64,000 nt of DNA from Prauserella muralis (lineage in GTDB: Bacteria > Actinomycetota > Actinomycetes > Mycobacteriales > Pseudonocardiaceae). The notes under the pieces are model-generated. The model was not told the DNA's origin. It did no database searches and saw nothing but the letters and a program-made list of their open reading frames with translations. The stretch spans positions 310,001 through 374,000 of the forward strand of contig NZ_MASW01000001.1 in assembly GCF_003202285.1 (NCBI RefSeq). Direction: 5' to 3'. Of this stretch, positions 36,173-45,728 are shown piece after piece (positions within the stretch are counted from its first letter, which is position 1; each line of letters begins with the position of its first letter). The translations under genes were made by a program, and so were the position numbers.

Positions 36173-36988
36173 TCAGGCCCGGGAAGCGTGGCGGGATCCG
36201 GGAGCGTTGATGTTGCGCTCGTACACCAGCCGCAGGCCCAGCAGGGTCAGCTCCGGCACGTGTTCGGTGATCGTCTCCGCCTCGCCGACCATCAACGGCG
36301 CCAGGCCGCCGGTGGCGATCACCTCCACCGGGCCGCCACCCCCCGCGGACAGCTCGTGGGCTATCCGGCGCACCAGCCCGTCGACCTGGCCTGCGAAGCC
36401 GAAGAGGATGCCGGACTGCAGGCATTCCACGGTGTTCTTGCCGATCACCGACCTCGGCCGCACCAGCTCGACCTTGCGCAGCGCGGCCGCGCGCGCCGCC
36501 AGCGCGTCCACGGAGATCTCGATGCCGGGCGCGAACGCCCCGCCGAGGAACTCGCCCTTCGCCGAGATGGCGTCCACGTTCGTGGAGGTGCCGAAATCCA
36601 CCACCACGCACGCCGTGTTGTGCAGGTGGTGCGCGGCGAGCGTGTTCACCAGCCGGTCGGCGCCCACCTCCTTGGGGTTGTCGACCAGCAGCGGAACCCC
36701 GGTGCGCACCCCGGGCTCCACCACCACCTTCGGCACCCTCGGGTAGTACCTGCCGAGCATCACCCGCAGCTCACGCAGCACCGCGGGCACCGTCGACAGC
36801 GCGCTGATGCCGGTAACGGCGTCGGCGAACTCGCCGAGCAGGCCGCGCATCGTCAACGCCAGCTCGTCGGCCGTGATGCGCGCGTCGGTGCGCATCCGCC
36901 AGTCACGAACCAGCTCGGCCTGCTCGCCCCTCCCCGAGAACAGCCCGAGAACGATGTTCGTGTTGCCGACGTCGACGGTGAGCAGCAA
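36173..36988 (-). CDS. coaX: Type III pantothenate kinase
   Basis: A 271-residue enzyme catalysing the first step of coenzyme A synthesis from pantothenate. The phosphate-binding DVGNTN is at 6-11, GADRLVN near 108-114, and VVVDFGTSTNVDA near 126. The ATG directly follows the panD stop, with no gap. Type III kinases need a monovalent cation and are not inhibited by CoA. Confidence 0.96.
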   Translation of the reverse strand: MLLTVDVGNTNIVLGLFSGRGEQAELVRDWRMRTDARITADELALTMRGLLGEFADAVTGISALSTVPAVLRELRVMLGRYYPRVPKVVVEPGVRTGVPLLVDNPKEVGADRLVNTLAAHHLHNTACVVVDFGTSTNVDAISAKGEFLGGAFAPGIEISVDALAARAAALRKVELVRPRSVIGKNTVECLQSGILFGFAGQVDGLVRRIAHELSAGGGGPVEVIATGGLAPLMVGEAETITEHVPELTLLGLRLVYERNINAPGSRHASRA

Positions 36989-37489
36989 CTAGCTCTCCGC
37001 GTGGAGCAACGCGTCGAGCCTCGCGGCGTCGACCGTCTCGGCGACCGGGAACGTCTGGCCACCGTCGTTCTGCCCGCCGATCGGCAGCGCGCCGCTGACC
37101 AGCCCCGAGCCCTCCGGCGCCTCGGCCGGGTCACTGCCCGCCTGGACGATGCGGTTGTCGGCGTCGACGAAGACGATCCTCGGCTCGAACGACGCGGCCT
37201 CCGCGGAGTCCATCTGCCCGTAGGCGATGAGGATCACCAGGTCACCGGGGTGCACCAGATGCGCCGCGGCGCCATTGATGCCGATGACCCCGCTGTCCCG
37301 CTCGCCCTTGATGACGTAGGTCTCCAGCCGGGCGCCGTTGGTGATGTCCACGATGGACACCTGCTCGCCCGGCAGGAGGTCGGCCGCCTCCATGAGCGTC
37401 TCGTCCACCGTCACCGAACCGACGTAGTGCAGGTCGGCCTGCGTGACAGTGGCTCTGTGGATCTTCGACTTCAGCATCGTGCGATACAT
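36989..37489 (-). CDS. panD: Aspartate 1-decarboxylase
   Basis: A 166-residue pyruvoyl enzyme making beta-alanine from aspartate. Self-cleavage between Gly24 and Ser25 (HYVGSVTVD) creates the pyruvoyl group. It is longer than M. tuberculosis PanD because of a C-terminal tail of about 45 residues (from about 120, EAPEGSGLV onwards), which is not part of the catalytic fold. GAGGAG precedes the ATG at 37489. It lies between panC and coaX, so three pantothenate/CoA genes are in one operon. Confidence 0.95.
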   Translation of the reverse strand: MYRTMLKSKIHRATVTQADLHYVGSVTVDETLMEAADLLPGEQVSIVDITNGARLETYVIKGERDSGVIGINGAAAHLVHPGDLVILIAYGQMDSAEAASFEPRIVFVDADNRIVQAGSDPAEAPEGSGLVSGALPIGGQNDGGQTFPVAETVDAARLDALLHAES

Positions 37490-37502
37490 GGCGGACTCTC
37501 CT

Positions 37503-38417
37503 CTATACCCCTGCGTCCTCTGTGGACCGCTCCAGCCCCCGCTCGGCCGCGAGACCGAGCAGGACACCGGTGTTGTCGATGAGCCGGGTTGCCCCGACCC
37601 TCGCGGCGACCAGCAGGCGCGCTTCCCCATCGACGGGTGCGGCCCCCAGGTCGGTTCCCCTCAACTCCAGATAATCCACAGCCACCCCGGGATACTCGGC
37701 CAGGGTGGCCCGCGCGGCGTCGAGCACCGCCCGCTGCCCGTTCCGCCCGGCGCGCGCACCCGCCCCGAGTGCCGCCGACAGCGCCACGGCCTGCTCCCGC
37801 TGCTCGGGCGTGAGGTAGACGTTGCGCGAGGACAGCGCCAGACCGTCCGGCTCCCGCACGGTCGGCACACCGAGCACGCGGGTGTCGACGTTCAGGTCGC
37901 GCACCATCCGCTTGATCAGCACGAGCTGCTGGTAGTCCTTCTCCCCGAAGAGCGCGTAGTGCGGCCGGACGACGTTGAACAGCTTCGCCACCACCGTGAG
38001 CACGCCGGTGAAGTGACCGGGCCTCGACGCGCCCTCCAGCTCGTCGCCGAGCGGCCCGGGATGCACGGTGACGGCGGCGCCGTCCTCGTAGAGCTGCGAG
38101 GCCTCCGGCGTGAACGCGATCTCCACGCCCAGTTCCCTGAGCACGTCGAGGTCACGCTCGAGTGGGCGCGGATAGGCCTCGAAGTCCTCACCCTCCCCGA
38201 ACTGCAACGGATTGACGAAGATGGAGGCCGCCACGATCGTGTTCGGCAGCCGCTTCGCGCGGCGCAGCAGCTCCCGGTGACCCGCGTGCAGGGCGCCCAT
38301 CGTCGGCACCAGCGCGACGTTGCGCCCCACGGCGCGCAGCGCCGAGGTCACCTTCGTGACGTCGGCGGGCGCCCGGTAGACATTGAGCGTGCCTCGGGTG
38401 AACTGGGGGGCGGTCAT
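37503..38417 (-). CDS. panC: Pantothenate synthetase
   Basis: A 304-residue ligase joining pantoate and beta-alanine with ATP. The nucleotide-binding motif [10 protein letters not shown] contains His44 and His47 of the HIGH signature, and LSSRNVYL near 195 corresponds to the KMSKS loop. Its ATG overlaps the stop of the DUF2520 gene by 4 nt. PanD follows 13 nt after its stop and supplies the beta-alanine. Confidence 0.96.
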   Translation of the reverse strand: MTAPQFTRGTLNVYRAPADVTKVTSALRAVGRNVALVPTMGALHAGHRELLRRAKRLPNTIVAASIFVNPLQFGEGEDFEAYPRPLERDLDVLRELGVEIAFTPEASQLYEDGAAVTVHPGPLGDELEGASRPGHFTGVLTVVAKLFNVVRPHYALFGEKDYQQLVLIKRMVRDLNVDTRVLGVPTVREPDGLALSSRNVYLTPEQREQAVALSAALGAGARAGRNGQRAVLDAARATLAEYPGVAVDYLELRGTDLGAAPVDGEARLLVAARVGATRLIDNTGVLLGLAAERGLERSTEDAGV

Positions 38418-39310
38418 GGATTCTCACGTCCGTTGTCGAGGAGTTCGGTGATCTCGGCCGCCGCGCCGGCGCCGAGCAGGCCCGCGCCGGTGGCGCGCGC
38501 GACCGTGCGCCGGGCAAGCGTGGCATAGGTCGGTGCCACGTCCGGCGCCTGCTCCGCCAGCACCCGCAGGTGCGTCGCGACGGTGCCGGTGTCGCCCCGC
38601 GCGACCGGCCCGGTCAGCGCGCGGTCGCCGTGCCGCAGCACGTTGTCCAGCGCGGCGGACAGCAGCGGGGCGAGCAGACGTTCGGCATTGGCGACCCCAC
38701 CCTCCCGCAGCAGTTCGGCACAGTCGGCGACCAGTGTCACGAGGTGGTTGGCCCCGTGGGCCAGCGCGGCGTGGTAGCGCGGCCTCGCCGCCTCCGGGAT
38801 CCGCACCGGTTCCGCGCCCATCTCAACGGTCAGCGCCTCCCCGACATTCCAGCCGGCCTCGTCGCCCTCCGCGGCGGTGACGCCGACACTGCACGAGGCC
38901 ATCCGCTCCAGGTCCTCGCTTCTGCCCGCGAAGGTCATCACGGGATGCAGCGCCAGCGGCAGCGCGCCGAGTTCGGTGGCCGGAGCCAGCACGCTCACCC
39001 CGTGCGCGCCGGAGGTGTGCACGACGATCTGGCCCGCGCGGAAGGCACCCGCCTTGGCGAGGCCCGCGGTCATGGGGGCGAGCGTGTCGTCGGGCAGGGC
39101 GAGCAGCACCAGGTCGGCCCGCCGCGCGACCTCGTCGGGCGGCAGCAGGGGCACGCCGGGCAACATGCGCTCGGCCCTGCGGACGGAGGCTTCGGAGACT
39201 CCCGACGCCGCGACGACGGTGTGCCCGGCCCTGGCGAGGGCGGCGCCGAGAACGCTGCCGACCCTGCCCGCGGAGACCACGCCGACCGCAAGCCGGGCGG
39301 GGCGCGTCAT
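38414..39310 (-). CDS. Rossmann-fold/DUF2520 oxidoreductase-like protein
   Basis: A 298-residue protein resembling NADP-dependent reductases. The dinucleotide-binding motif is [14 protein letters not shown] near 8-21, followed by the DUF2520 helical domain (about 155-280). It is coupled to panC by an ATGA overlap, as in M. tuberculosis Rv3603c. The position suggests a role in pantothenate supply, for example as a ketopantoate reductase-like enzyme, but this is inference. The ATG at 39310 was chosen because the fold starts there. Confidence 0.85.
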   Translation of the reverse strand: MTRPARLAVGVVSAGRVGSVLGAALARAGHTVVAASGVSEASVRRAERMLPGVPLLPPDEVARRADLVLLALPDDTLAPMTAGLAKAGAFRAGQIVVHTSGAHGVSVLAPATELGALPLALHPVMTFAGRSEDLERMASCSVGVTAAEGDEAGWNVGEALTVEMGAEPVRIPEAARPRYHAALAHGANHLVTLVADCAELLREGGVANAERLLAPLLSAALDNVLRHGDRALTGPVARGDTGTVATHLRVLAEQAPDVAPTYATLARRTVARATGAGLLGAGAAAEITELLDNGRENP

Positions 39311-39456
39311 CGCGCGTTCCGGGGGACGCTCATGCCACAACTCCCATGCCTCGTTCCAGTCCCGCTCTTCGGTCGCGGGTACCAGACGACGGCGCGAGGG
39401 TAGCTCCCGCAACGCCGGGCCGCCGCAGGTAGGTGATGAGCTTCACCCGAGCAGGG

Positions 39457-40632
39457 TCACCCCTGCCCGCGGCCGCTGGCGAGCCGCACGGCCTCGGCCC
39501 TGCTGGCCCTGACGACGTCGAGCAGTTCCTCGTAGTGGGCGCGGACCTCGCCGCTTCTGGCCGCCTTGCGGCGCAGGAACGCGACCTCGCTCACACTCGC
39601 CTGGTACTCGCCGACCGCTCTGGCCGCGCGCCGCCCGGACTCCCTGCGCGCCTGCCTGCGCCACCGCCTGCGCGCGGAGAGGTCGGCGAGCAGGTCGACC
39701 TCGGAGCGGGCGATGAGCCCCGCCGCGGCGAGCCCGGGAAGGGCGGCGGCGATGACGCGCTGCTCGCGGCGGCGCTGCCACAGCACGAGCAGGACCACCG
39801 CGACGAACATCGGCACCATGATCAGGAAGTAGACGTTGAGGAAGGTCGACGCGCCGCCGAGCGTGGCCGCGGCGTTCCACAGGGCGTGCAGGCACACGGC
39901 CCCGAGGTAGGCGGCAAGCGGGACGGCGATCTTGAGGCTCCGCTCGCGCAGCCGGGCGGCGTAGCCCAACCCGATGCCGGTGATGGCCGTGAACAGCGGG
40001 TGCGCGAACGGTGACAGCACGCCACGCAGGATGAACGCCGCCACCACCCCGGAGCTCATGTCGTCGCCGAAGCCCTGCTCGGCGAACGCGCGGCCGAAGT
40101 AGTAGATGTTCTCGGTGAAGGCGAACCCGGCCGCGGAGAACCCGGCGTACACGATGCCGTCCACGATGCCGTCGAGCTCGTGCCTGCGCCGCCAGAAGAT
40201 GAGCACCAGCGGCACGGCCTTGACGGCCTCCTCGGCCAGCGGCGCCGAGACGATCGCGCTGACCTTGCCGCCGTTGCCCGAGCCGAGCAGCAGGTCCCCG
40301 ACGGCCGCCGCGGTGTCGTTGATGAGCAGCGCCATAAGCGTCGCCACACACGCGCCCCAGAGGAACGTCAGCAGCAGCAGCTTGGCGGGCTCGGGCTCCC
40401 AGCGGTCGATCCAGAGGAACGTGGCGACCACCAGCGCCACCGGCACCACGGCGGCGATGACCCCGATCACCACGGCGAGCACGCCGACCCGCACGGTGGC
40501 CAGTCCGAACACCAGCAGGCCGCACAGGGCGACGCCGGTGAGACCGACAACCGGCAACAGCACGGTGATTCGGCGCGGCGTGTGCCTGCGCGGCGGGCGC
40601 GCGGGCTCGCTGGTCTTGGCTCCCGTCGTCAC
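39457..40632 (-). CDS. PrsW-family intramembrane glutamic protease
   Basis: A 391-residue membrane protein with about eight hydrophobic segments in the first 285 residues. Family motifs are APLAEEAVKAVP near 130 (paired catalytic glutamates), FAFTENIYY near 170, SPFAHPLFT near 208 and CLHALWN near 245. PrsW relatives cleave membrane-bound anti-sigma factors. The last 100 residues are charged and cytoplasmic. No anti-sigma gene is nearby, so the substrate is unknown. Confidence 0.85.
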   Translation of the reverse strand: MTTGAKTSEPARPPRRHTPRRITVLLPVVGLTGVALCGLLVFGLATVRVGVLAVVIGVIAAVVPVALVVATFLWIDRWEPEPAKLLLLTFLWGACVATLMALLINDTAAAVGDLLLGSGNGGKVSAIVSAPLAEEAVKAVPLVLIFWRRRHELDGIVDGIVYAGFSAAGFAFTENIYYFGRAFAEQGFGDDMSSGVVAAFILRGVLSPFAHPLFTAITGIGLGYAARLRERSLKIAVPLAAYLGAVCLHALWNAAATLGGASTFLNVYFLIMVPMFVAVVLLVLWQRRREQRVIAAALPGLAAAGLIARSEVDLLADLSARRRWRRQARRESGRRAARAVGEYQASVSEVAFLRRKAARSGEVRAHYEELLDVVRASRAEAVRLASGRGQG

Positions 40633-40656
40633 GCGGGCACCCTAACCAGCCCGCCG

Positions 40657-42426
40657 TCAGTCGTCGGCGCGGCGCCTCCGGCGCGGCACCGAGCCGCCCG
40701 CCCCGTGGGCGGCGAGCAGCTCGCTCACCGAGCGGCCCTCGGCGTGGGAACCCCTCGGTTCGGCGGGCTCGTCAGCGGGCTCGGGCGCCCTCCGCCTGCC
40801 ACCGCTGCCGTTGCTCTCGCCTGTCGAGTGCCGGGAGCCGTTGCCGCTGGCGCCGGAACCGGCGGCGAGGCTTTCCCACGGCGGCGGCTCGCCCTCGGGC
40901 CGGTGCCGCCGCCCTCCGCCGCCGGAGGCGGACGCCGGGGCGGAGTGGGCGGCGTCGTCGTCGGATTCGGGCTTGCGCCTGCGACCACCCGGCCTGCCCT
41001 GCAGGTCACGAATGGCGGGCGGGAGCGTCGGGTTGGGCTGCGGAGCGGCCTCAGGCTCGGGGTTCGGCTCGGCCGGCTGCTCGGGCTTGCGGTGGGAGCC
41101 CGCGCTCCCGGCGCTGTCGAACCGGGGCTCGGGACGCTGCACCGGGTCGGGACGCTGGGCAGGTTCCGGGCGCTCGGGCGTCTCGGCGCGCGGCGCCCGC
41201 TCTCCGACGGACGGCGGGGCGGGACGGCCGGGCTGGGCGGGGCGTACGGGCCGCTCGGCCCGGCGGGTCTCGGCCCGGGTCGGCTCGGGCCGGGCCGAAG
41301 GCTCCGGCCGCTGGTCGCCGGGCCGCTCCCAGCCGGGCGCCCGGTCCGGGTCGACGCTGTGCGTGTAGGTGGTCGGTGGTTCCGGGGCGCCCTGCTGGCG
41401 CGAGGGCGGCGCCACGCTGGAGGCGGGCCTGCCGCGAGCCACGTGCTCCATGGCCGGCCTGGTCGGCTCGCTCGGCGCGGGCTGCCGTGCCGGTCTCGAC
41501 GGGGGCGCGGGCGTGTGCCCGGCCCGCTCGGCGGGCTGGGCCGGCCTGGGTTGCACGGGCTTCGCCGGTGGCGGGGCAGGCTGCTCCGCCGGGGCCTGCT
41601 GGGGGCGCGAGCGCTCGGCCCGCGCCCGGCTCGCCGCCTCGGCGACGCTGGCCGCGACCCGGCCGGAGCCCTCGGCGGGCCGCACCCGCCGGGTCGGCGG
41701 ATCCGGCTGGCGCTCCACCGGCCGCACCGACGGCCTGCTGTCCTCGTGCGGCCGCGACGGGCGCGGCACGAACTGGCCAGGCGCGGGCTCCTGCGGCGCG
41801 GGCGGCTTCCGGCGGGCCCTGGCGGCCGCCGCGTCGTCGAGGTCACGGATCTTGCCGATCAGCTCCGTCGGCCGGTCGGTCCCCTCGGCGGCCTTCTTGG
41901 CTGTGGTGATCTGTGCCGGGGCTTTGCCGTTCGGCTCCGCAGCGGTCACAAGCCTCGGCTCCTCACCGATCGAACGCATGCGGGTCGACTGCGCGGTGAG
42001 GGCCACCCGCTCCCAGAGCACCTCACCGCCGAAAAGCGCCTGCAGGCTTTCCCGCAGCGCCGTGACCTCCGCGCGGAGGGCTTCCAGCTCCTCGCGCGCC
42101 TCCTCCTCGACCTGTTGCCGGGTGTCGGCCTCGACTTCCAGCTCGAACTCGCGGCGAGCGGCGATCTCGCGCTCCAGCTCCAGTTCGTAGATCTCCTGCG
42201 CCTGCGCAGCGGACTCTTCCGTTGCGGCAGCCTGCTTGCGGTAGCGGGCGGCGACGAAGGCTCCGATGAGGGCGGCCCAGAGGGCGGCGACGATGCCGAG
42301 CTTCAGCCAGCGCAGGTCGTTGGTCAGCACCAGCGCCAGCGTCGAGCCCACGGCGAGGACGACGCCCATGATGAGCCACGGCCTACCCACGGATTGGCCG
42401 CGCGAGTCGTCACCCACGCCAGTCAT
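40657..42426 (-). CDS. Membrane protein with coiled coil and long Pro/Arg-rich tail (DUF6779-like)
   Basis: A 589-residue protein. Two hydrophobic segments (about 18-33 and 43-60) are followed by a charged coiled coil (about 65-130, rich in Glu and Arg). A tail of about 430 residues is low-complexity, dominated by Pro, Arg, Ala, Glu and Ser. A similar gene occupies this place in mycobacteria (Rv3604c, from memory). TACGGT 6 nt before the ATG at 42426 suggests a leaderless mRNA; a GTG at 42432 is an alternative. The function is unknown. Confidence 0.75.
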   Translation of the reverse strand: MTGVGDDSRGQSVGRPWLIMGVVLAVGSTLALVLTNDLRWLKLGIVAALWAALIGAFVAARYRKQAAATEESAAQAQEIYELELEREIAARREFELEVEADTRQQVEEEAREELEALRAEVTALRESLQALFGGEVLWERVALTAQSTRMRSIGEEPRLVTAAEPNGKAPAQITTAKKAAEGTDRPTELIGKIRDLDDAAAARARRKPPAPQEPAPGQFVPRPSRPHEDSRPSVRPVERQPDPPTRRVRPAEGSGRVAASVAEAASRARAERSRPQQAPAEQPAPPPAKPVQPRPAQPAERAGHTPAPPSRPARQPAPSEPTRPAMEHVARGRPASSVAPPSRQQGAPEPPTTYTHSVDPDRAPGWERPGDQRPEPSARPEPTRAETRRAERPVRPAQPGRPAPPSVGERAPRAETPERPEPAQRPDPVQRPEPRFDSAGSAGSHRKPEQPAEPNPEPEAAPQPNPTLPPAIRDLQGRPGGRRRKPESDDDAAHSAPASASGGGGRRHRPEGEPPPWESLAAGSGASGNGSRHSTGESNGSGGRRRAPEPADEPAEPRGSHAEGRSVSELLAAHGAGGSVPRRRRRADD

Positions 42427-42494
42427 GCCCACACCGTACCTTCTGGTAATCCATCTGAGACCTCGTCGGTACTTCGAGCGGTGGGCACGAAGCG

Positions 42495-42956
42495 TTAACC
42501 GGTCACTCTCCGATCGTCGTCCCGATCACGTGGCTCCGGTGCGCGGCAGCAGTGCTCCAGCCAGAGGGCGGCGGCGATCAGCACGGCCGCGCAACAGGCG
42601 CCCACGATGGCGGCGGGCAGGTCCGCGGAGGCCGCGGTGAGCTCCTCCGCCCTCGGCGCCAGGTAGACCACCCCGGCCAGCCAGGCGCCGAGCATGAGCG
42701 CGCCCAGCAGTGACGAGGCCTTGGCCAGCGCGACGGCGCGCGCGATGCCGACACCCGTCACCACCCGGCCCGAACGGATGCGGTCGCGGATCACGTAGGC
42801 GAGCACGACCTCGACCGCCGCGAGCACGAGCAGCGTCACCCCGGCCAGCGCAGGCAGCCTGGGCACCGACTCGTAGGCCACCTCGAACATCAGGTACACG
42901 AGTCCGAGGCCGATGATCCCGGCGACGAGCAGCTCCCGAGGCCGTGTGAAGTGCAT
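42495..42956 (-). CDS. DUF3180 family membrane protein
   Basis: A 153-residue protein with four hydrophobic segments (about 10-28, 37-55, 78-100 and 112-132) and a polar C-terminal tail. DUF3180 genes sit next to folK across mycobacteria and related actinomycetes (Rv3605c). Here the MerR gene lies between. The function is unknown. Confidence 0.85.
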   Translation of the reverse strand: MHFTRPRELLVAGIIGLGLVYLMFEVAYESVPRLPALAGVTLLVLAAVEVVLAYVIRDRIRSGRVVTGVGIARAVALAKASSLLGALMLGAWLAGVVYLAPRAEELTAASADLPAAIVGACCAAVLIAAALWLEHCCRAPEPRDRDDDRRVTG

Positions 42957-43000
42957 GCCTCCACCGTAGGCGAGTCACCGCACCGGCTTCGGCCTCGTGG

Positions 43001-43031
43001 TTGACTCTCCACCGACTGGAGACTTCAGCAT
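43001..43031 (+). promoter_or_regulatory. MerR-type promoter of the MerR regulator gene
   Basis: TTGACT (43001-43006) and CAGCAT (43026-43031) are separated by 19 bp, the elongated spacing that MerR activators correct by twisting DNA. The spacer contains the dyad TCTCCA-N5-TGGAGA (43006-43022). The same layout and nearly the same sequence occur upstream of the L11 paralog at 59756-59786. Confidence 0.78.
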
Positions 43032-43055
43032 GGATCCGTGCGGGGGAGGTTCAGC

Positions 43056-43985
43056 GTGTTCACGATCGGTGAGCTGGCGCGGCGGACGGGGCTGTCCGTC
43101 AAGACGATCCGGTTCTACTCCGACGAGGGCCTGCTCCCGCCCACCGATCGCACGCACGCCGGGTACCGGCTCTACGACGCGGCCGCGCTCGCCAGGCTCG
43201 AACTGGTGCGGACACTGCGGGAGCTGGGCATCGGGCTCGCGGACGTGGAGGGCGTGCTGGCGAGTGCGCAGAGCGTCTCCGCGCTGGCCGCCAAGCACGT
43301 GGAGGTGCTCGACGAGCAGATCCGCGTGCTGCGGCTGCGCCGTGCGGTGCTGCGCGCGGTGGCGAAACGGAAATCCGAGCTGGACGAGGTGAAGTTGATG
43401 AACAGGCTGGCGTCGATGCCCGACGAGGAGCGCAAGCGGCTCGTCGACGAGTTCTGGCACGAGGTGAGCGAGGGGCTGGACGTCAACTCCGAGTTCTACG
43501 CGCGCATGCGCTCGGCCAAGCCGGAGCTGCCCGACGACCCCTCGCCGGAGCAGCTGGAGGCGTGGCTCGAGTTCGCCGAACTCGTGCAGGACTCCGACTT
43601 CCGGCGGCTGATCCGTGGCATGGGTGAGGAGCAGGCACGCCGGCGGGACGCGGGCGAGGACACCGACGCCCGCAACAGGGCGCAGCAGGAGCACTGGTGC
43701 GGCTGGATCGAGCGGGCCGAGGACGCGCTCGGCGCGGGGCTGGAGCCTGCTTCCCCGCAGGGCAGGCAGCTGGCCGACGATGTCGTCCACGTTTCGTTGG
43801 GCGAGGGCGACACCGACGGTCCGGAGTTCCGGACGCGGCTGGCGGAGCTGATCGGTTCGGGCGCCGACCCGCGTGCCGAGCGCTACTGGCAGCTGCTCGC
43901 CGTGATCAACGGCTGGCCGCCGATCCCGAGCCGCAACGCCGCCGCCCAGTGGATCGTCGCGGCGATCCGCGCCTCGGCGGCCTGA
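43056..43985 (+). CDS. MerR-family transcriptional regulator
   Basis: A 309-residue activator. The N-terminal winged helix domain (1-70) has the standard start FTIGELARRTGLSVKTIRFYSDEGLL. A coiled-coil dimerisation helix follows (about 75-115). The rest is a large helical effector domain of about 190 residues. It lacks the short metal-binding C-terminus of metal sensors, so it is more like the drug-sensing group, but I do not recognise the domain. GGGGGAGG at 43042-43049 supports the GTG at 43056; a GTG at 43038 near the predicted transcript start is possible. It is inserted between folK and DUF3180. Confidence 0.88.
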   Translation: MFTIGELARRTGLSVKTIRFYSDEGLLPPTDRTHAGYRLYDAAALARLELVRTLRELGIGLADVEGVLASAQSVSALAAKHVEVLDEQIRVLRLRRAVLRAVAKRKSELDEVKLMNRLASMPDEERKRLVDEFWHEVSEGLDVNSEFYARMRSAKPELPDDPSPEQLEAWLEFAELVQDSDFRRLIRGMGEEQARRRDAGEDTDARNRAQQEHWCGWIERAEDALGAGLEPASPQGRQLADDVVHVSLGEGDTDGPEFRTRLAELIGSGADPRAERYWQLLAVINGWPPIPSRNAAAQWIVAAIRASAA

Positions 43986-44021
43986 CCCCGCCGAGTGTGC
44001 CGGCCGCCGGCGCCGGTGGCG

Positions 44022-44519
44022 TCAGGGCAGCAGGGTGAGCTCCGGGAGGCGGCGGACACCGTCGCGGTCGGCCCGCGGCAGCGCGGCCAGCAGGCCGGCC
44101 ACGCTGCCGTGGCCCGGCACCTCGGCGTGCGGGTCGATCTCCAGCCACGGGATCAACACCGTGGCCCGCTCGGGCGTGCCCGGATGCGGCAGCAGCAGCT
44201 CGGGGTCCTCGGAGCGCACGTCGTCGACGGTCACGACGTCCACGTCGAGGGTGCGCGGGCCCCAGCGCTGCTCGCGCACCCGCTCGGCCCGCCGCTCCAG
44301 CTCCTGCCCGGCGCGCAGCCACGCCCAGTGGTCGCGGGCCGGATCATCCACGATGCACACCGCGTTGAGGAAGTCCGGCTGGTCCGACACTCCCCACGGC
44401 TCCGTCTCGTAGACCGCGGACACGGCCACGAGCGCGTCGCGCAGGCCGTCGACCGCCAGTCGCAGGAAGCCGAGCCGGTCGCCGAGATTGGACCCCAGCG
44501 AGAGCACCGCCCTGCTCAT
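44022..44519 (-). CDS. folK: HPPK, 2-amino-4-hydroxy-6-hydroxymethyldihydropteridine diphosphokinase
   Basis: A 165-residue folate enzyme that transfers pyrophosphate from ATP to hydroxymethyldihydropterin. The start SLGSNLGDR (7-15) and the signature RWGPRTLDVDVV near 85-96 are typical. It begins 7 nt after the folB stop and ends convergently with the MerR gene. It is the last gene of the ftsH-folE-folP-folB-folK operon. Confidence 0.96.
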   Translation of the reverse strand: MSRAVLSLGSNLGDRLGFLRLAVDGLRDALVAVSAVYETEPWGVSDQPDFLNAVCIVDDPARDHWAWLRAGQELERRAERVREQRWGPRTLDVDVVTVDDVRSEDPELLLPHPGTPERATVLIPWLEIDPHAEVPGHGSVAGLLAALPRADRDGVRRLPELTLLP

Positions 44520-44526
44520 CGGAGCC

Positions 44527-44889
44527 TCACCGCTCGCGCCGGATCGTCACGGCGACGTCGGCGAAGGTCAGCGGAATCGGTGCCGACGGCTTGTGCACGG
44601 TGACCTCGACGGCCCGCAGCCGTGCGTCCTTCATCGTCTCGTCGGCGATCCGGCCTGCGACGCTCTCGATGAGGTCGCACGGCTCTCCTCCGACGATGTC
44701 CGCCGCGCGCTGGGCCAGCTCGCCGTAGTGCAGCGTGTCGGTGAGCTCGTCGGACGCCGCCGCGCGTGTCAGGTCGAGCCAGGCGGTGATGTCCACGACG
44801 AACTCCTGCCCGTCGCGCTTCTCGTGCTCGAACACGCCGTGCCTGCCGAACACGCGCAGGCCGGTCAGCGTGATGTGGTCACCGCTCAC
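44527..44889 (-). CDS. folB: Dihydroneopterin aldolase
   Basis: A 120-residue enzyme that splits dihydroneopterin to hydroxymethyldihydropterin and glycolaldehyde. The [10 protein letters not shown] segment (about 14-23) holds the substrate-binding Glu, and the catalytic Lys is in [10 protein letters not shown] near 100. The GTG start at 44889 overlaps the folP stop by 4 nt. A much longer open frame extends upstream but is only the shadow of folP. Confidence 0.95.
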   Translation of the reverse strand: MSGDHITLTGLRVFGRHGVFEHEKRDGQEFVVDITAWLDLTRAAASDELTDTLHYGELAQRAADIVGGEPCDLIESVAGRIADETMKDARLRAVEVTVHKPSAPIPLTFADVAVTIRRER

Positions 44890-45728
44890 TTGTCGCCACC
44901 GCGTCCCCACGCCGCGGCGACCTGCACGGCGTCGAGCGAGGCGCCGACGTCGTGCACCCGCACGCACCACGCACCCGCCTGCGCGGCGAGCGCCGACACC
45001 GCTGCCGTGGCCACCTCGCGGCCGGACGGCGGGCGCGGGTCGCCCTCGGCATCGGCGAGCAGCTTGCCGAGAAAACGCTTGCGGGATGCCCCGACCAGCA
45101 CCGGAAAGCCCATGGCCAGCAGCACGTCCAGGTTGTGCAGCAGCGCCCAGTCGTGCCCGGCGGTCTTGGCGAACCCGAGCCCGGGATCGAGCACGATCGA
45201 GCGCTCGGCGACCCCCGCGGCCAGCGCCTCGTCGACCCGGGCACTCAGCTCGTCGCGCACCTGCGCCACGACGTCGTCGTAGGTGGCGAGCGCGTTCATG
45301 TCCTTGCTGTGCCCGCGCCAGTGCATCAGCACCCACGGCACTCCGGCGTCGGCGGCGACGCGGGCCATGTCCGGGTCGGCGAGCCCGCCCGAGACGTCGT
45401 TGATGACGGCCGCGCCCGCCTCGACGGCGGCGGCGGCCACGGCCGCGCGCGTGGTGTCCACCGACAGCAGCAGCCCGTCGGCGGCGAGCGCCCTGATCAC
45501 CGGCAGCACGCGAGCCTGCTCGGTCTCGGCGTCCACGCGCAGGGAACCGGGCCGGGTGGACTCGCCACCCACGTCGATGATGTCGGCGCCCCGCCGCCAC
45601 ATCGCGTGCGCGTGGGCGAGCGCGTCCTCCCGGCTCAGGTAGCGGCCCCCGTCGGAGAACGAGTCGGGCGTGACGTTGAGGATGCCCATGACGGCACACC
45701 GGCCCGGCGACGGCAATGCGCTGCTCAC
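44886..45728 (-). CDS. folP: Dihydropteroate synthase
   Basis: A 280-residue enzyme joining hydroxymethyldihydropterin pyrophosphate with p-aminobenzoate; it is the sulfonamide target. Signatures are [14 protein letters not shown] near 15, [11 protein letters not shown] near 52 and INDVSGG near 104. The GTG start at 45728 overlaps the folE stop (GTGA). Translation is therefore coupled along folE-folP-folB. Confidence 0.96.
   Translation of the reverse strand: MSSALPSPGRCAVMGILNVTPDSFSDGGRYLSREDALAHAHAMWRRGADIIDVGGESTRPGSLRVDAETEQARVLPVIRALAADGLLLSVDTTRAAVAAAAVEAGAAVINDVSGGLADPDMARVAADAGVPWVLMHWRGHSKDMNALATYDDVVAQVRDELSARVDEALAAGVAERSIVLDPGLGFAKTAGHDWALLHNLDVLLAMGFPVLVGASRKRFLGKLLADAEGDPRPPSGREVATAAVSALAAQAGAWCVRVHDVGASLDAVQVAAAWGRGGDK

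Noticed and set aside
40180-42498. Long plus-strand frame opposite the PrsW-like and Pro-rich genes
   Set aside because: It spans two genes and a gap, with Gly/Arg-rich translation. The opposite strand has membrane segments and a plausible promoter.
43056-43985. Calling the MerR regulator TipA
   Set aside because: The C-terminal domain does not clearly match the TipAS fold by eye, so the specific name was not used.
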